DNA from: Comamonadaceae bacterium UBA2121
GTDB lineage: Bacteria > Pseudomonadota > Gammaproteobacteria > Burkholderiales > Burkholderiaceae_C
Length of the DNA: 64,000 bases
Reading direction: 5' to 3'
Assembly (NCBI GenBank): GCA_002331385.1
Contig: DCYB01000014.1
Location: 1-64,000, forward strand
Position numbers and translations under genes: made by a program. The notes under the pieces were generated by a model, which worked only from the letters and a program-made list of their open reading frames with translations, ran no database searches and was not told the DNA's origin. Below, piece by piece: positions 25,659-35,031 of the stretch. Each line of letters starts with the position of its first letter. The stretch's first letter is position 1.

Positions 25659-26855
25659 TCAGGCATTCAAGGCCGTCTTCAGGCGCGCAATGCCTTCACG
25701 GATTTTGGCCACATCGGCTGTGGCAAAAGACAGGCGCAGCGTGGACGGATCCGCGTTCTGGCTGAAGAACGGCGCACCCGGCACAAAGGCCACGCCCTGC
25801 TCGATGGCGCGCTTGGCCAGCGCGTTCGCATCGCGCTCCTGCCCGCGCGCGCCAGTCAACTTCACCCACATGAACAGCCCGCCCTTGGGCTGCACAAACT
25901 CGATCGCATCGCCCAGTTCGCTGCGCAATGCGTCGCCCATGGCCTGCGCACGCTCGGCATACACGGCGCGCACGCGTGCCAGCGTTTGCGGCATGACGCC
26001 CGAGCGCAGATACTGCGCCGCGGTGGCCTGTGCAAAGGTGCTCGTGTGGGCATCGCTGAATTGCTTGCACATGGTGGCGCGTGCGAGCAAGTCGGGATGG
26101 GCGATCATCCAGCCCACGCGCAGACCGGGGCTCAGCACCTTGCTGAGCGAGCCGCAATGCGCCAGCCAATCGCGGCTGCCGGGCACGCTCGACGACAACG
26201 CCAACAGGCTGGCCGGAGGCGCTTCGCCGAAGTACAGATCGCCATAGGGATCATCTTCAACCACCAGCACCTGATGCTGCACGGCCAACTCCAGAATCCG
26301 CTTGCGCCGCTCCAGCGACAGCGTGGCGCCGCTCGGGTTGCCGAATGTCGGGATCAGGTACACCATGCGCGGCTGGTGCTCGACGATGAGCTTTTCCAGC
26401 GCGTCGGGCTGCACGCCGTCGCCGTCGATGGGTGCGCTGATGACATTCGCGCCATACAGGCGGAAACACTGGATGGTGGCCAGAAAGGTCGGCCCCTCGA
26501 CGATCACCTTGTCGCCGGGGTTGATCATGGTCTTGCCCAGCAGATCCAGCGCCTGCTGGCTGCCGGTGGTCACGATCAATTGCTCCGGTGTCACATCCTT
26601 GGCGCCCTTGCTGGCCATGAACTGCGACAGTTGCTCGCGCAGCGGTTGATAGCCTTCCGTGGCGCCATATTGCAGGGCCGCACCGGGCTCGTCCTTGAGC
26701 ACGCGTTCGCTCGCCGCCTGAATGCCAGCCACGTCGAACATGGCGCTGTCGGGGAAGCCGCCCGCAAAACTGATGATGCCGGGCTTGCCCAGCAGCTTGA
26801 ACAACTCACGAATCGCCGATGTCTCGACGTTGTCTAACCGGTCCGCAAATTTCAT
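25659..26855 (-). CDS. PLP-dependent aminotransferase (class I/II, LysN-like)
   Basis: A 398-residue fold-type I aminotransferase. PLP lysine K239 is in SLSKVLSPG, the QYGATEGYQPLRE motif (about 62) and NPSG (about 173-176) are in place, and R384-region residues fit the substrate carboxylate. It is of the stand-alone MocR/2-aminoadipate type, without a DNA-binding domain. I choose the second ATG, at 26855, because AAGGAAGG lies 9 bases before it. Divergent from nth. The amino-acid specificity is not visible. Confidence 0.87.
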   Translation of the reverse strand: MKFADRLDNVETSAIRELFKLLGKPGIISFAGGFPDSAMFDVAGIQAASERVLKDEPGAALQYGATEGYQPLREQLSQFMASKGAKDVTPEQLIVTTGSQQALDLLGKTMINPGDKVIVEGPTFLATIQCFRLYGANVISAPIDGDGVQPDALEKLIVEHQPRMVYLIPTFGNPSGATLSLERRKRILELAVQHQVLVVEDDPYGDLYFGEAPPASLLALSSSVPGSRDWLAHCGSLSKVLSPGLRVGWMIAHPDLLARATMCKQFSDAHTSTFAQATAAQYLRSGVMPQTLARVRAVYAERAQAMGDALRSELGDAIEFVQPKGGLFMWVKLTGARGQERDANALAKRAIEQGVAFVPGAPFFSQNADPSTLRLSFATADVAKIREGIARLKTALNA

Positions 26856-27001
26856 CCGAAACATCCTTCCTTATTTTTGCCCAACCTGTGCATTGTCTTG
26901 CATTGCGCGCCCGTCTGCCCTCGCGCTGCGCGAAGCCAGACCAAACCATGAGAGATCGCACGCACACAGCCCCACGCGACTTGCGGCGACAATGGCGCAC
27001 C

Positions 27002-27640
27002 ATGAAACAGAGTGACATCGAGCCCTTCTTCGCCACGCTCAAGGCGGCCAATCCGCAACCCAATACCGAACTGGAATACGCCTCGGTGTTCGAGCTGCTC
27101 ACCGCCGTGCTGCTGTCCGCGCAGGCCACCGACGTGGGTGTGAACAAGGCCACGCGCAAGCTGTTTCCGGTCGCGAACACGCCGCAGGCGATTCTGGACC
27201 TCGGGCTGGAAGGGCTGGAGAGTTACATCATGACGATCGGGCTGTACCGCAGCAAGGCCAAGCATCTGATGGAGACCTGCCGCATCCTCATCGAGCGCCA
27301 CGGCGGCAAAGTTCCCAACTCGCGTGAGGAACTCGTCGCCCTGCCCGGCGTGGGTCGCAAGACCGCCAACGTGGTGCTCAACGTCGCGTTCGGCCAGCCC
27401 ACCATGGCGGTGGACACGCACATTTTCCGCGTCAGCAATCGCACTGGACTGGCGCCGGGCAAGGACCCTCTGGCGGTAGAACTACAGCTCATCCGGCGTG
27501 TGCCTGCCGAATACGCTGTCGACTCGCACCACTGGCTCATCCTGCTCGGGCGCTACGTCTGCCAGGCGCGCAAGCCGCGCTGCTTTGAATGCGTGGTGGC
27601 CGCGTATTGCGACTTCGAACCCAAAGTCACGGCGGGCTGA
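27002..27640 (+). CDS. nth: endonuclease III
   Basis: A 212-residue DNA glycosylase/AP lyase for oxidised pyrimidines. Helix-hairpin-helix LPGVGRKTAN (114-123), catalytic K120 and D138 (VDTHIFR), and the 4Fe-4S ligands C187, C194, C197 and C203 fall at the same residue numbers as in E. coli Nth. The start at 27002 gives this match. It stands between the aminotransferase promoter and kgtP. Confidence 0.96.
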   Translation: MKQSDIEPFFATLKAANPQPNTELEYASVFELLTAVLLSAQATDVGVNKATRKLFPVANTPQAILDLGLEGLESYIMTIGLYRSKAKHLMETCRILIERHGGKVPNSREELVALPGVGRKTANVVLNVAFGQPTMAVDTHIFRVSNRTGLAPGKDPLAVELQLIRRVPAEYAVDSHHWLILLGRYVCQARKPRCFECVVAAYCDFEPKVTAG

Positions 27641-27741
27641 GCCAGCATCCATCAGCCGGCAGTTCGGCGTCCCCGCTGACATACCGTTACTTGCAGAAGG
27701 AGAAAAATCAAGGACAGGTATTTCAAGAAAGGCCCACCGTC

Positions 27742-29076
27742 ATGGGACCCAACACAACAGAAAACCCTGTCCAGAACGGCGTGCCGCACCAACCCGGCGT
27801 GTACTCCGAGCACGAAAAGCGCCATCGCGTTTTCGCCATCATGGCGGCCTCTTCGGGCAACCTGGTGGAGTGGTTTGACTTCTACGTCTATGCGTTTTCT
27901 GCCCTCTACTTTGCGGGCGCGTTCTTTCCCAAATCGGATCCCACCGTCCAGTTGTTGAATACGGCAGGCGTGTTCGCTGCCGGCTTCCTTATGCGACCGA
28001 TTGGCGGCTGGCTGTTTGGCCGCATCGCCGACAAATATGGCCGCAAGCTGTCCCTGCTGATCTCGGTCGCAATGATGTGTACTGGCTCGCTCGTCATCGC
28101 TTGCCTGCCGACCTACGCGCAGATTGGGGCGTGGGCGCCGTTCCTGCTACTCGTGTGCCGCTTGTTTCAGGGGTTGTCGGTCGGTGGCGAATACGGAACG
28201 ACAGCGACCTACATGAGCGAAGTCGCCCTCAAGGGCCAGCGCGGCTTTTTCTCGTCGTTCCAGTACGTCACGCTGATTGGCGGGCAGTTGCTTGCCGTGC
28301 TCGTGATCGTCATTCTGGAAAACATCCTGTCGGAAGCCGACCTGCGTGCCTGGGGCTGGCGCATCCCGTTCGTCTGTGGCGCCGTGGCCGCCGTGGTGGC
28401 CCTGCTGCTGCGTCGGACGTTGCATGAAACCCAGACCGACGCAGCCAAAAACAATGCAGACGCGGGCACCATCGGCGGCCTGTTCCGCCATCACACGCCC
28501 GCCTTCATCACGGTGCTGGGGTATACCGCCGGTGGCTCGTTGATCTTCTACACGTTCACCACCTACATGCAAAAGTATCTGGTGAACACGGTGCACCTGC
28601 CGATCAAGACCGCGAGCTATGTCATGACCGCGGCACTGTTCCTCTACATGTGCATGCAGCCGCTGTTCGGCATGCTGTCCGACCGCATCGGGCGACGCAA
28701 TAACATGCTGCTTTTCGGCGGTCTGGGCGCACTCGCCACTGTGCCCATCCTGACCGCACTACAACACACCACGAACCCTTATGTGGCGCTGATGCTGATT
28801 GTGATTGCGCTGGCCATCGTGAGCTTCTACACCTCCATCAGCGGCATCGTGAAGGCGGAGATGTTTCCGCCCGAAGTCCGCGCGCTCGGCGTCGGTCTGG
28901 CCTACGCGGTGGCCAACGCCATATTTGGTGGCACTGCGGAATACGTGGCCCTCGGCCTCAAGGCGCAGGGGCACGAATCCGCGTTCTTCTGGTATGTGAC
29001 GGTGATGATGGTGGTGGCCTTCCTGTTCAGTCTGCGTCTGCCCAGGCAGGCGGCTTATCTGCACCACGATCATTGA
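27742..29076 (+). CDS. kgtP: alpha-ketoglutarate permease KgtP (MHS/MFS)
   Basis: A 444-residue major-facilitator proton symporter with 12 segments. Long stretches follow E. coli KgtP: SSGNLVEWFDFYVYAFSALY, GFLMRPIGGWLFGRIADKYG, QGLSVGGEYGTTATYMSEVA, and IVSFYTSISGIVKAEMFPP. The start is at 27742 behind AGAAAGG. It imports 2-oxoglutarate or similar dicarboxylates. It ends 9 bp from the convergent cobT stop, with no clear terminator between them. Confidence 0.92.
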   Translation: MGPNTTENPVQNGVPHQPGVYSEHEKRHRVFAIMAASSGNLVEWFDFYVYAFSALYFAGAFFPKSDPTVQLLNTAGVFAAGFLMRPIGGWLFGRIADKYGRKLSLLISVAMMCTGSLVIACLPTYAQIGAWAPFLLLVCRLFQGLSVGGEYGTTATYMSEVALKGQRGFFSSFQYVTLIGGQLLAVLVIVILENILSEADLRAWGWRIPFVCGAVAAVVALLLRRTLHETQTDAAKNNADAGTIGGLFRHHTPAFITVLGYTAGGSLIFYTFTTYMQKYLVNTVHLPIKTASYVMTAALFLYMCMQPLFGMLSDRIGRRNNMLLFGGLGALATVPILTALQHTTNPYVALMLIVIALAIVSFYTSISGIVKAEMFPPEVRALGVGLAYAVANAIFGGTAEYVALGLKAQGHESAFFWYVTVMMVVAFLFSLRLPRQAAYLHHDH

Positions 29077-29085
29077 GCGACGGGG

Positions 29086-30156
29086 CTAGGCCGCGCTCTT
29101 TCCGTCCACGCCCGCTGACTCAAAGCTGGCCATCTCGTTGAGGAACGTGCAGGCCGACACCAACAGCGGCCACGCCAGCGCTGCGCCGGAGCCTTCGCCC
29201 AGTCGCAGTCCCATATCAAGCAAGGCCCGCGCGTTCAGGAGGCGCAGCATGTGCGCATGCCCCGGTTCGCACGAGTGGTGCGCGAAAACGCAGCGCTCCA
29301 GCACGGCCGGTTGCAGGCGGCTGGCCACCAGCACGGCGGCGGTGGTGATGAAACCATCGACGACGATCACGCGGCGCTCCAGCGCGGCCTGCAGCACAGC
29401 CCCGGTCAATGTCGCGACTTCGAATCCGCCCAATGCCGCCAATGCCTGCAGAGGTTCTGTGGCATCCGCGTTGGCGCTGAGTGACGTTTCGAGAATGCGC
29501 AACTTGCGCGCCACGCCCTCCGCGTTCAGCCCGGTTCCTGCGCCCGTGCATTCCGCCAGCGGCACGCCACCCAGTCGCGCCAGCAACAGCGACGCCACCG
29601 ACGTGTTGCCAATGCCCATCTCGCCCAACAGCAACGCATTGCCCGGCATGTTACGCACAATCTGGCGACCATTGGCGATGGCTTGATCGCATTGCGCCTG
29701 CGTCATGGCGGGCCCCGTGCTGGCATCTTGCGTTCCTGCGGCCACACGGCAACTCACCAGACGCGGTGCGCCTTCTTTTTGCGCACGCGGCGGAATCTCA
29801 CGTGCCACACCGCAATCGGCCACGGTGAGCGCAAGGCCGTTCTGGCGCGCGAGCACGCTGACCGCCGCTCCGCCCGCAAGGAAGTTCTCCACCATCTGCC
29901 ACGTCACGTCGGTGGGATAGGCCGACACGCCGCGCGCCGCCAGTCCGTGGTCGCCAGCGCACACCAGCATCTGCGGCGCCACCCAACGAGGCGTCTCCGT
30001 ACCAAGAATGGTGCCGATGCGATGCGCCAAGGTCTCCAGGCGACCCAGCGAGCCCAGCGGCTTGGTCTTGTTGTCAATGCAGGCCTGCAGCCGCGCATCC
30101 AGCGCCGCGTCGGCAAGAGGTTCAATCTCGGGAATCAACGGGTTCATCACAACCAT
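29086..30156 (-). CDS. cobT: nicotinate-nucleotide--dimethylbenzimidazole phosphoribosyltransferase
   Basis: A 356-residue CobT that makes alpha-ribazole phosphate for the lower ligand of cobalamin. NKTKPLGSLGRLE near the N-terminus, GEMGIGNTSVASLL, CTGAGTGL and the C-terminal LGEGSGAALAWPLL with the catalytic Glu all match. The start may be 30156 or the ATG at 30147. Last gene of the riboswitch operon, 78 bp after cobQ. cobS, often its neighbour, is not present. Confidence 0.93.
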   Translation of the reverse strand: MVVMNPLIPEIEPLADAALDARLQACIDNKTKPLGSLGRLETLAHRIGTILGTETPRWVAPQMLVCAGDHGLAARGVSAYPTDVTWQMVENFLAGGAAVSVLARQNGLALTVADCGVAREIPPRAQKEGAPRLVSCRVAAGTQDASTGPAMTQAQCDQAIANGRQIVRNMPGNALLLGEMGIGNTSVASLLLARLGGVPLAECTGAGTGLNAEGVARKLRILETSLSANADATEPLQALAALGGFEVATLTGAVLQAALERRVIVVDGFITTAAVLVASRLQPAVLERCVFAHHSCEPGHAHMLRLLNARALLDMGLRLGEGSGAALAWPLLVSACTFLNEMASFESAGVDGKSAA

Positions 30157-30234
30157 TCTTTCAATGTCCGTGGGCGCAGGCCGCGTCGCCTGAAGCCCGC
30201 CAAACTTTCATTCAATCCATCCACCCATCCAGCA

Positions 30235-31692
30235 TCAATCCAGCGCCAGTGCAGCGGGGTCGAACCATTGCCCAATGCCTTGCGCCATGCGTTCGAACAC
30301 GGCATCCAGCGTCAACACATTTGCGCCGAACAGGGCTTTCAACACGTTTGCGTCTTCAAACATGCCATGCAGATACAGGCCCAGCACATTGCCCTTGGCG
30401 TTTTGCCAAACCAGCCCGGGAACGACTTCGTGCACCTTGTCGCCAGCCGCCGCCATGGCCGGGTGCTGCGCCGTCTGACCGTGATGGATTTCATAGCCGC
30501 GCAGCGGCACGCCCGCCAGTCGGCTCCAAGCGCCGCGCACTTCGCCCAATTGCGTTTCGGTCAACCGCACCGTCTTGCGCGCTTCAAAACTGGTGACGAG
30601 GGGCAGCAGCCCCAGTCCGGCGGCGTTGCCGTCCACACCTTCGGTGTCGATCAGTGCCTCGCCCAGCATTTGCAGCCCGCCGCACACGCCAAGCACCATG
30701 CCGCCGCGTGCCGCATGGGCCGCGATGGCCGCATCCAGTCCCTGCGCACGCAACCAGGCCAGATCGGCGGCCGTCGCCTTGGAGCCGGGCAAGATGATCC
30801 AGTCCGCGCCTTCCACATCGGCCGGACTGCGCGCCCATTGCAGGCGCACGCCGTGCACGTTCTTCAGGGGCTGGAACTCGTCGAGATTGCTGATGCGTGG
30901 ATAAGCGATGACCGCCACACGCGTATGCACCGCACCGGCACTGCCATGGGAGCGGTCATCAAACACACCGTCCTCTTCCGGCAGGCCGTGATTCCACTGC
31001 ATCGGAATCGTCGCCACCACCGGCACGCCGGTTTTTTCCAGCAGCATGCGTGGCGCAGGCGCCAGCAGGCTGGCATCGCCGCGAAATTTGTTGAGCACAA
31101 AGCCCTTGAGCAAGGCGCGTTCGTTGTCTGGCAACAAGGCCCATGTGCCATACAAATGCGCAAAAGCGCCGCCACGATCGATGTCGGTCACGAGCAGGCA
31201 GTGCGCGTTGGAATGCAGCGCCACGCGCATGTTCACCACGTCGCTGTCGTGCAGATTGATTTCCGCAGGCGATCCGGCGCCTTCGATCACCACCACATCG
31301 TTGGCAGCGCGCAGTGCATCCAACGCCTCGGCAATATGCGGCCACACCTTCAGGCTGCGACCACGCCAGGGCATGGCAGACAGCGCTGCATCGACGTGCC
31401 CCATCAACACCACCTGACTGCGTGTGTCGGCCTCGGGCTTGAGCAACAAGGGATTCATGCGCACATCAGGCTCGGCGCGCGCGGCCAGTGCCTGGAAATA
31501 CTGCGCGCTGCCGATCTCGCCAAATCCGCCCTCCGCGTTGGCCACCACGCGCGCGTTGTTGCTCATGTTCTGCGCCTTGAATGGCGCCACGCGCAGTCCC
31601 TGATTGGCGTACCAGCGGCACAGCGCCGTCGTCAGCCAGCTTTTTCCCGCTCCGCTGGTGGTTCCCAGCACCATGATGCATTGCGCTGTCAT
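30235..31692 (-). CDS. cobQ: adenosylcobyric acid synthase
   Basis: A 485-residue glutamine-dependent amidase that adds four amides to the corrin ring. An N-terminal P-loop (GTTSGAGKSW, about 10-19), a KAQNMSNNA segment, and a C-terminal class I glutaminase with LGVCGGLQMLG (nucleophile Cys) are visible. Start overlaps the cobD stop by 4 bases. In a set without corrin-ring genes this enzyme would act on salvaged adenosylcobyrinate diamide. Confidence 0.93.
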   Translation of the reverse strand: MTAQCIMVLGTTSGAGKSWLTTALCRWYANQGLRVAPFKAQNMSNNARVVANAEGGFGEIGSAQYFQALAARAEPDVRMNPLLLKPEADTRSQVVLMGHVDAALSAMPWRGRSLKVWPHIAEALDALRAANDVVVIEGAGSPAEINLHDSDVVNMRVALHSNAHCLLVTDIDRGGAFAHLYGTWALLPDNERALLKGFVLNKFRGDASLLAPAPRMLLEKTGVPVVATIPMQWNHGLPEEDGVFDDRSHGSAGAVHTRVAVIAYPRISNLDEFQPLKNVHGVRLQWARSPADVEGADWIILPGSKATAADLAWLRAQGLDAAIAAHAARGGMVLGVCGGLQMLGEALIDTEGVDGNAAGLGLLPLVTSFEARKTVRLTETQLGEVRGAWSRLAGVPLRGYEIHHGQTAQHPAMAAAGDKVHEVVPGLVWQNAKGNVLGLYLHGMFEDANVLKALFGANVLTLDAVFERMAQGIGQWFDPAALALD

Positions 31693-32690
31693 TGAATGTG
31701 TTCTCCCATTGCGTGGCGCTTCAGCGCCGCCTGCGACACCGGCGGCAGCACGCCCAGCCGTACGTGCTGCGGCAAGCCGAACGATGCGCCATCGCGCAGT
31801 TTGATGCCGTGCGTGCGCAGCGTCGTCAACAGCCGAAGCATGTCACACCCCGCAGGCAATCGCGCCGTGAAATAGTTGGCCAGACTGCCGCCCACGATGT
31901 GCCATCCCAGTGCGTCGCAAACCAGCATTTGATCGGATTTCCAGCGGTTGAGCGTCACGAGCGATTCGCGCAACCAGCGTTGCGCGGCGGCTCCCGTCCA
32001 TGCCTGCAACATGGCCACGCCATGCGCGCCCACGGGCCACGATGCCGCCATGGCGCGCAAGGCATGGAGCTGCGCTGGCGGCACATGCGCGGGCGCGATC
32101 GCGTAGGCGGCGCGCACCCCGGTCAGCGCCAACGCTTTGTTGGGTGTCCACAGTTGCCATGCCGTTTCCGGCACGATGGTCGATTGCCCATCCAGCCGCA
32201 GCGGTGCATAGGCGCAATCCAGTACGCGCCAATCCGCAGCGTCGGGCTGCCTCAACCACTGCGACACAGCGACGTCGAGCGACCCCAGCGGACTGGACGG
32301 CTCGCACGCCCAGTGCAGCGCAGGCACGGCAAGATCATGCGTCAACGCCAGCCCCCACACCCGGGCAGCGCGCGAGTAGTCACCATATCCATGCGCCGGA
32401 ACACGAGCATGGCGCACGCCGCGTCGCGCCGCCAGCGCGCTGATGCGGTGCATGAATTCGCTTGCGCTGCCTGCCATGACGACGCGCTCTGCGCTCACAC
32501 CGTGGAATGCGCCCAGTTGCTCGCGCAGCTCTGCATAGTGCGGGTCCGGATAGCGCGAAGCGTCTGCGCGTTGCACGGATTCCAGCACCGCAGGGCAAGG
32601 GCCACAGGCGTTGGCGTTGGTGGAGAAGTCGTGCTCGGCCACGCCTTGCGCATCCGGCCCACCGTGGACCGATTCCAGAATTTCATTCAT
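31689..32690 (-). CDS. cobD: threonine-phosphate decarboxylase / CobC-type aminotransferase-like protein
   Basis: A 333-residue PLP enzyme of the histidinol-phosphate aminotransferase type that supplies (R)-1-amino-2-propanol phosphate for the cobalamin loop. FSTNANACGP, SRYPDPHYAELR and the lysine in TPNKALALTGVRAAY (PLP site) are visible. The ATG at 32690 overlaps the cbiB stop by one base; a much longer open frame upstream is antisense to other genes. The N-terminus is shorter than some homologues. Confidence 0.85.
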   Translation of the reverse strand: MNEILESVHGGPDAQGVAEHDFSTNANACGPCPAVLESVQRADASRYPDPHYAELREQLGAFHGVSAERVVMAGSASEFMHRISALAARRGVRHARVPAHGYGDYSRAARVWGLALTHDLAVPALHWACEPSSPLGSLDVAVSQWLRQPDAADWRVLDCAYAPLRLDGQSTIVPETAWQLWTPNKALALTGVRAAYAIAPAHVPPAQLHALRAMAASWPVGAHGVAMLQAWTGAAAQRWLRESLVTLNRWKSDQMLVCDALGWHIVGGSLANYFTARLPAGCDMLRLLTTLRTHGIKLRDGASFGLPQHVRLGVLPPVSQAALKRHAMGEHIQ

Positions 32691-33643
32691 CACACACGCA
32701 CCACCACAAACGACACCAAGACGACAACGGCAGCCATCACCACCACCCACACCGCGCGTGTCGCAACGCGCTGGGCCCGCCCGATGTCGCCCGGCTGCGC
32801 TGGCACTCCGTGATCGTTGAGCACATACACGCCCGGTTTGGACAGCCGCACATGCAGCGCCAGCGCCATGGCCGCCATCGGCCAGCCGCTGTTGGGGGAG
32901 GGCGTGCGACGCGCCTGCACGAGCAGCGCCTGCCCATGCTGCGCGCCCGATACCAGCCACAATGCGAACGCCGTGATGCGCGCGGGAATCCACGACAACA
33001 CATCGTCTGCCCGCGCAGCCCATTTGCCAGCCCATTGCCAATACTTTCCGCCGCGCATTCCGGGGTAGCCCCACATCGCATCGGCGGTGTTGGCCAAGCG
33101 ATAGACCACCGCACCCGGCAGCCCTGCCACGACAAACCAGAACAGCGGCGCGACCACGGAATCGTTCAGATTCTCGGCCAGCGACTCGATGGCGCTCTCG
33201 CGCACCTGCACAGCGCAAAGCACATGCACATCGCGGCTGACGAGCCGTGCCAACTGCGCTCGCCCCTCCTCCAGGGAGTGGTCGAGCGCGCTTTCCACCG
33301 CCACCACTTCGGCGCGCAACATGCGCCAGGCCAGCATCGGCTTGAGCAGCGCGCCCAACACCACACAGGCCAGCCACCATGGCAAGTAACGCAACGCACC
33401 CCATTGGAGTGCGCCTGCAACGCCTGCCGCCACCAATGCCAGCACGCACCAGCACAGGGCCGCACGCCAGAATGTCGGCATGTCCTGCCCTGTGGGCGCT
33501 GCAGGCGCGGTGACATCGCCCACGCGCTGCAAGGCACGGCCCATCCAGACAACAGGATGCCAGCGCGCCGCTGGCTCGCCCCAAAAGCGATCGATGGCCA
33601 GCGCGACCAACAGCGCCAGCGCCAGAATACCGCCTGTCTGCAA
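32690..33643 (-). CDS. cbiB: adenosylcobinamide-phosphate synthase CbiB
   Basis: A 317-residue integral membrane protein with about four spans. Family motifs include FWGEPAARWHPVVWMG (about 20-35), ESLAENLNDSVVAPLFW, and AMWGYPGMRGGKYWQWAGKW. It couples adenosylcobyric acid with aminopropanol phosphate (with CobD product). The stop shares one base with the cobD start, and cobO ends 6 bp upstream. Confidence 0.92.
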   Translation of the reverse strand: MQTGGILALALLVALAIDRFWGEPAARWHPVVWMGRALQRVGDVTAPAAPTGQDMPTFWRAALCWCVLALVAAGVAGALQWGALRYLPWWLACVVLGALLKPMLAWRMLRAEVVAVESALDHSLEEGRAQLARLVSRDVHVLCAVQVRESAIESLAENLNDSVVAPLFWFVVAGLPGAVVYRLANTADAMWGYPGMRGGKYWQWAGKWAARADDVLSWIPARITAFALWLVSGAQHGQALLVQARRTPSPNSGWPMAAMALALHVRLSKPGVYVLNDHGVPAQPGDIGRAQRVATRAVWVVVMAAVVVLVSFVVVRV

Positions 33644-33649
33644 AGCGCG

Positions 33650-34219
33650 TCAGTCCTCGATGCCGCGCTGTGCGGGAATGCCCGCCTGGAACGCGTGCTT
33701 GATCAGTCTCATCTCTGTCACCGTGTCGGCCACCTCGATGATTTCCTGCGGGCAACGCCGGCCCGTCAGGCACACATGCACATCTCGCGGGCGCTGCGCC
33801 AACGTCTCCAGCACTTGCTCCAGCGGCAGCCAGCCATAAACCAGCGGATAGGTGATCTCGTCCAGCACCACCAGAAAATGGTCACCGGACAGAATGGCGG
33901 CACGCGCCCGCTCCCAACCATCGCGCGCAAGTTGCGCCGAATGCTCCAGATCGCGGCTCTTCCAACTGAAGCCGTCGCCCAATCCTTCAATGGGAATGCC
34001 CAACTGCTCGAACATGCGATGCTCACCAAAGCGCGCGCTGGGCACCTTCATGAACTGGAAGATCTTCACCGACTTGCCGCGCCCGTGTGCGCGCAACGCC
34101 AGGCCAAACGCCGCCGTGCTCTTGCCCTTGCCGTCGCCGGTGTTCACGAGCACGATGCCGCGGCGTTCGCCGTCAGGCTTGTCGGAGCGTTTTTCTGTGG
34201 GGGGTGTTTCGATTTCCAT
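33650..34219 (-). CDS. cobO: cob(I)yrinic acid a,c-diamide adenosyltransferase
   Basis: A 189-residue CobA/CobO/BtuR-type ATP:corrinoid adenosyltransferase. The P-loop GDGKGKS is at 28-34, and FQFMKVPS and VVLDEITYPLVYGWL follow as in the family. Start at 34219 is placed after AAAGGACC. It adenosylates imported corrinoids, so it serves both salvage and B12-coenzyme formation. 20 bp after btuD. Confidence 0.94.
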   Translation of the reverse strand: MEIETPPTEKRSDKPDGERRGIVLVNTGDGKGKSTAAFGLALRAHGRGKSVKIFQFMKVPSARFGEHRMFEQLGIPIEGLGDGFSWKSRDLEHSAQLARDGWERARAAILSGDHFLVVLDEITYPLVYGWLPLEQVLETLAQRPRDVHVCLTGRRCPQEIIEVADTVTEMRLIKHAFQAGIPAQRGIED

Positions 34220-34239
34220 GGTTTGGTCCTTTGGGGTTT

Positions 34240-35031
34240 TCAGGTGCGCGCCCGCAGATGCGGCAAGGCAAACCAGGTGCCATCCACATGCTGCACGCGA
34301 ATGCGGTGCTCGAACACTTCTTCCAACGCCGCGTGGGTGAGCGGATCGCTGCATGCGCCGTGGTGCTTGACCCGGCCATCCGCGATGATGACCATGTCGT
34401 CCGCCTGCAGCGCGATCGAGACTTCGTGCAGCACGCTCACGACCGTGCCGCCGGCGGCGACCAGATCGCGCACGATGTGCATCCAGTCGGTCTGATGCGG
34501 CGGGTCCAGATTCGCCAGAGGCTCGTCCATCAACAGCACTTGTGCCTGCACCGCCAGGGCGCGCGCCAGCAGCACGCGCTGGCGCTCACCGCCCGAGAGC
34601 TGTGACAGTGGTCGCGTGCGCCATTCCCACGCTTGCGTGGAGCGCAAGGCCTGCTCTACCGCATCCAGATCGGCCTGGCCCGGCGGTGCTAGCCAGGCCT
34701 GATGTGGCAGACGGCCAAGCATCACCACGTCATGCACCAGCAGTTCCTCGACGGCCGATTCATTCTGACCAAGCCACGCCATGCGCCGTGCGCGCTCGCG
34801 TGCCGGAAGCTGCGCCATCGGCTGGCCGAGCAACTCCACCTCGGCATGCACCCTGGCATGCCGGAGCAATCCCGCCACGGCTTTCAGCAAGGTGGATTTG
34901 CCCGCCCCATTCGGGCCGACGATGCTCGTCCAGCGGCCTGCGGGAATGTCGAGATCCAGGCCGTGCAGAATCTCCACATCACCCGCGCTCACGTGCACTG
35001 CGTGCGCCCGAATGGCAAACTGCTGCGTCAT
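34240..35031 (-). CDS. btuD: cobalamin ABC transporter ATPase
   Basis: A 263-residue ATPase of the iron/B12 (FecE/BtuD) group. Walker A GPNGAGKST (39-47), signature LSGGERQRV, Walker B VLLMDEPLANLDPP and switch LHEVS are present. It overlaps btuC by 4 bases. With btuC and btuF it forms the inner-membrane uptake system for corrinoids. Confidence 0.9.
   Translation of the reverse strand: MTQQFAIRAHAVHVSAGDVEILHGLDLDIPAGRWTSIVGPNGAGKSTLLKAVAGLLRHARVHAEVELLGQPMAQLPARERARRMAWLGQNESAVEELLVHDVVMLGRLPHQAWLAPPGQADLDAVEQALRSTQAWEWRTRPLSQLSGGERQRVLLARALAVQAQVLLMDEPLANLDPPHQTDWMHIVRDLVAAGGTVVSVLHEVSIALQADDMVIIADGRVKHHGACSDPLTHAALEEVFEHRIRVQHVDGTWFALPHLRART

Noticed and set aside
29683..31695. 670-codon plus-strand frame opposite cobT and cobQ
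   Set aside because: Antisense shadow with His/Arg/Gln-rich composition and no domain.
31689..33773. 694-codon frame extending upstream of cobD
   Set aside because: Only the last 333 codons match an enzyme; the rest overlaps cbiB in another frame. The ATG at 32690 fits the one-base overlap with cbiB.
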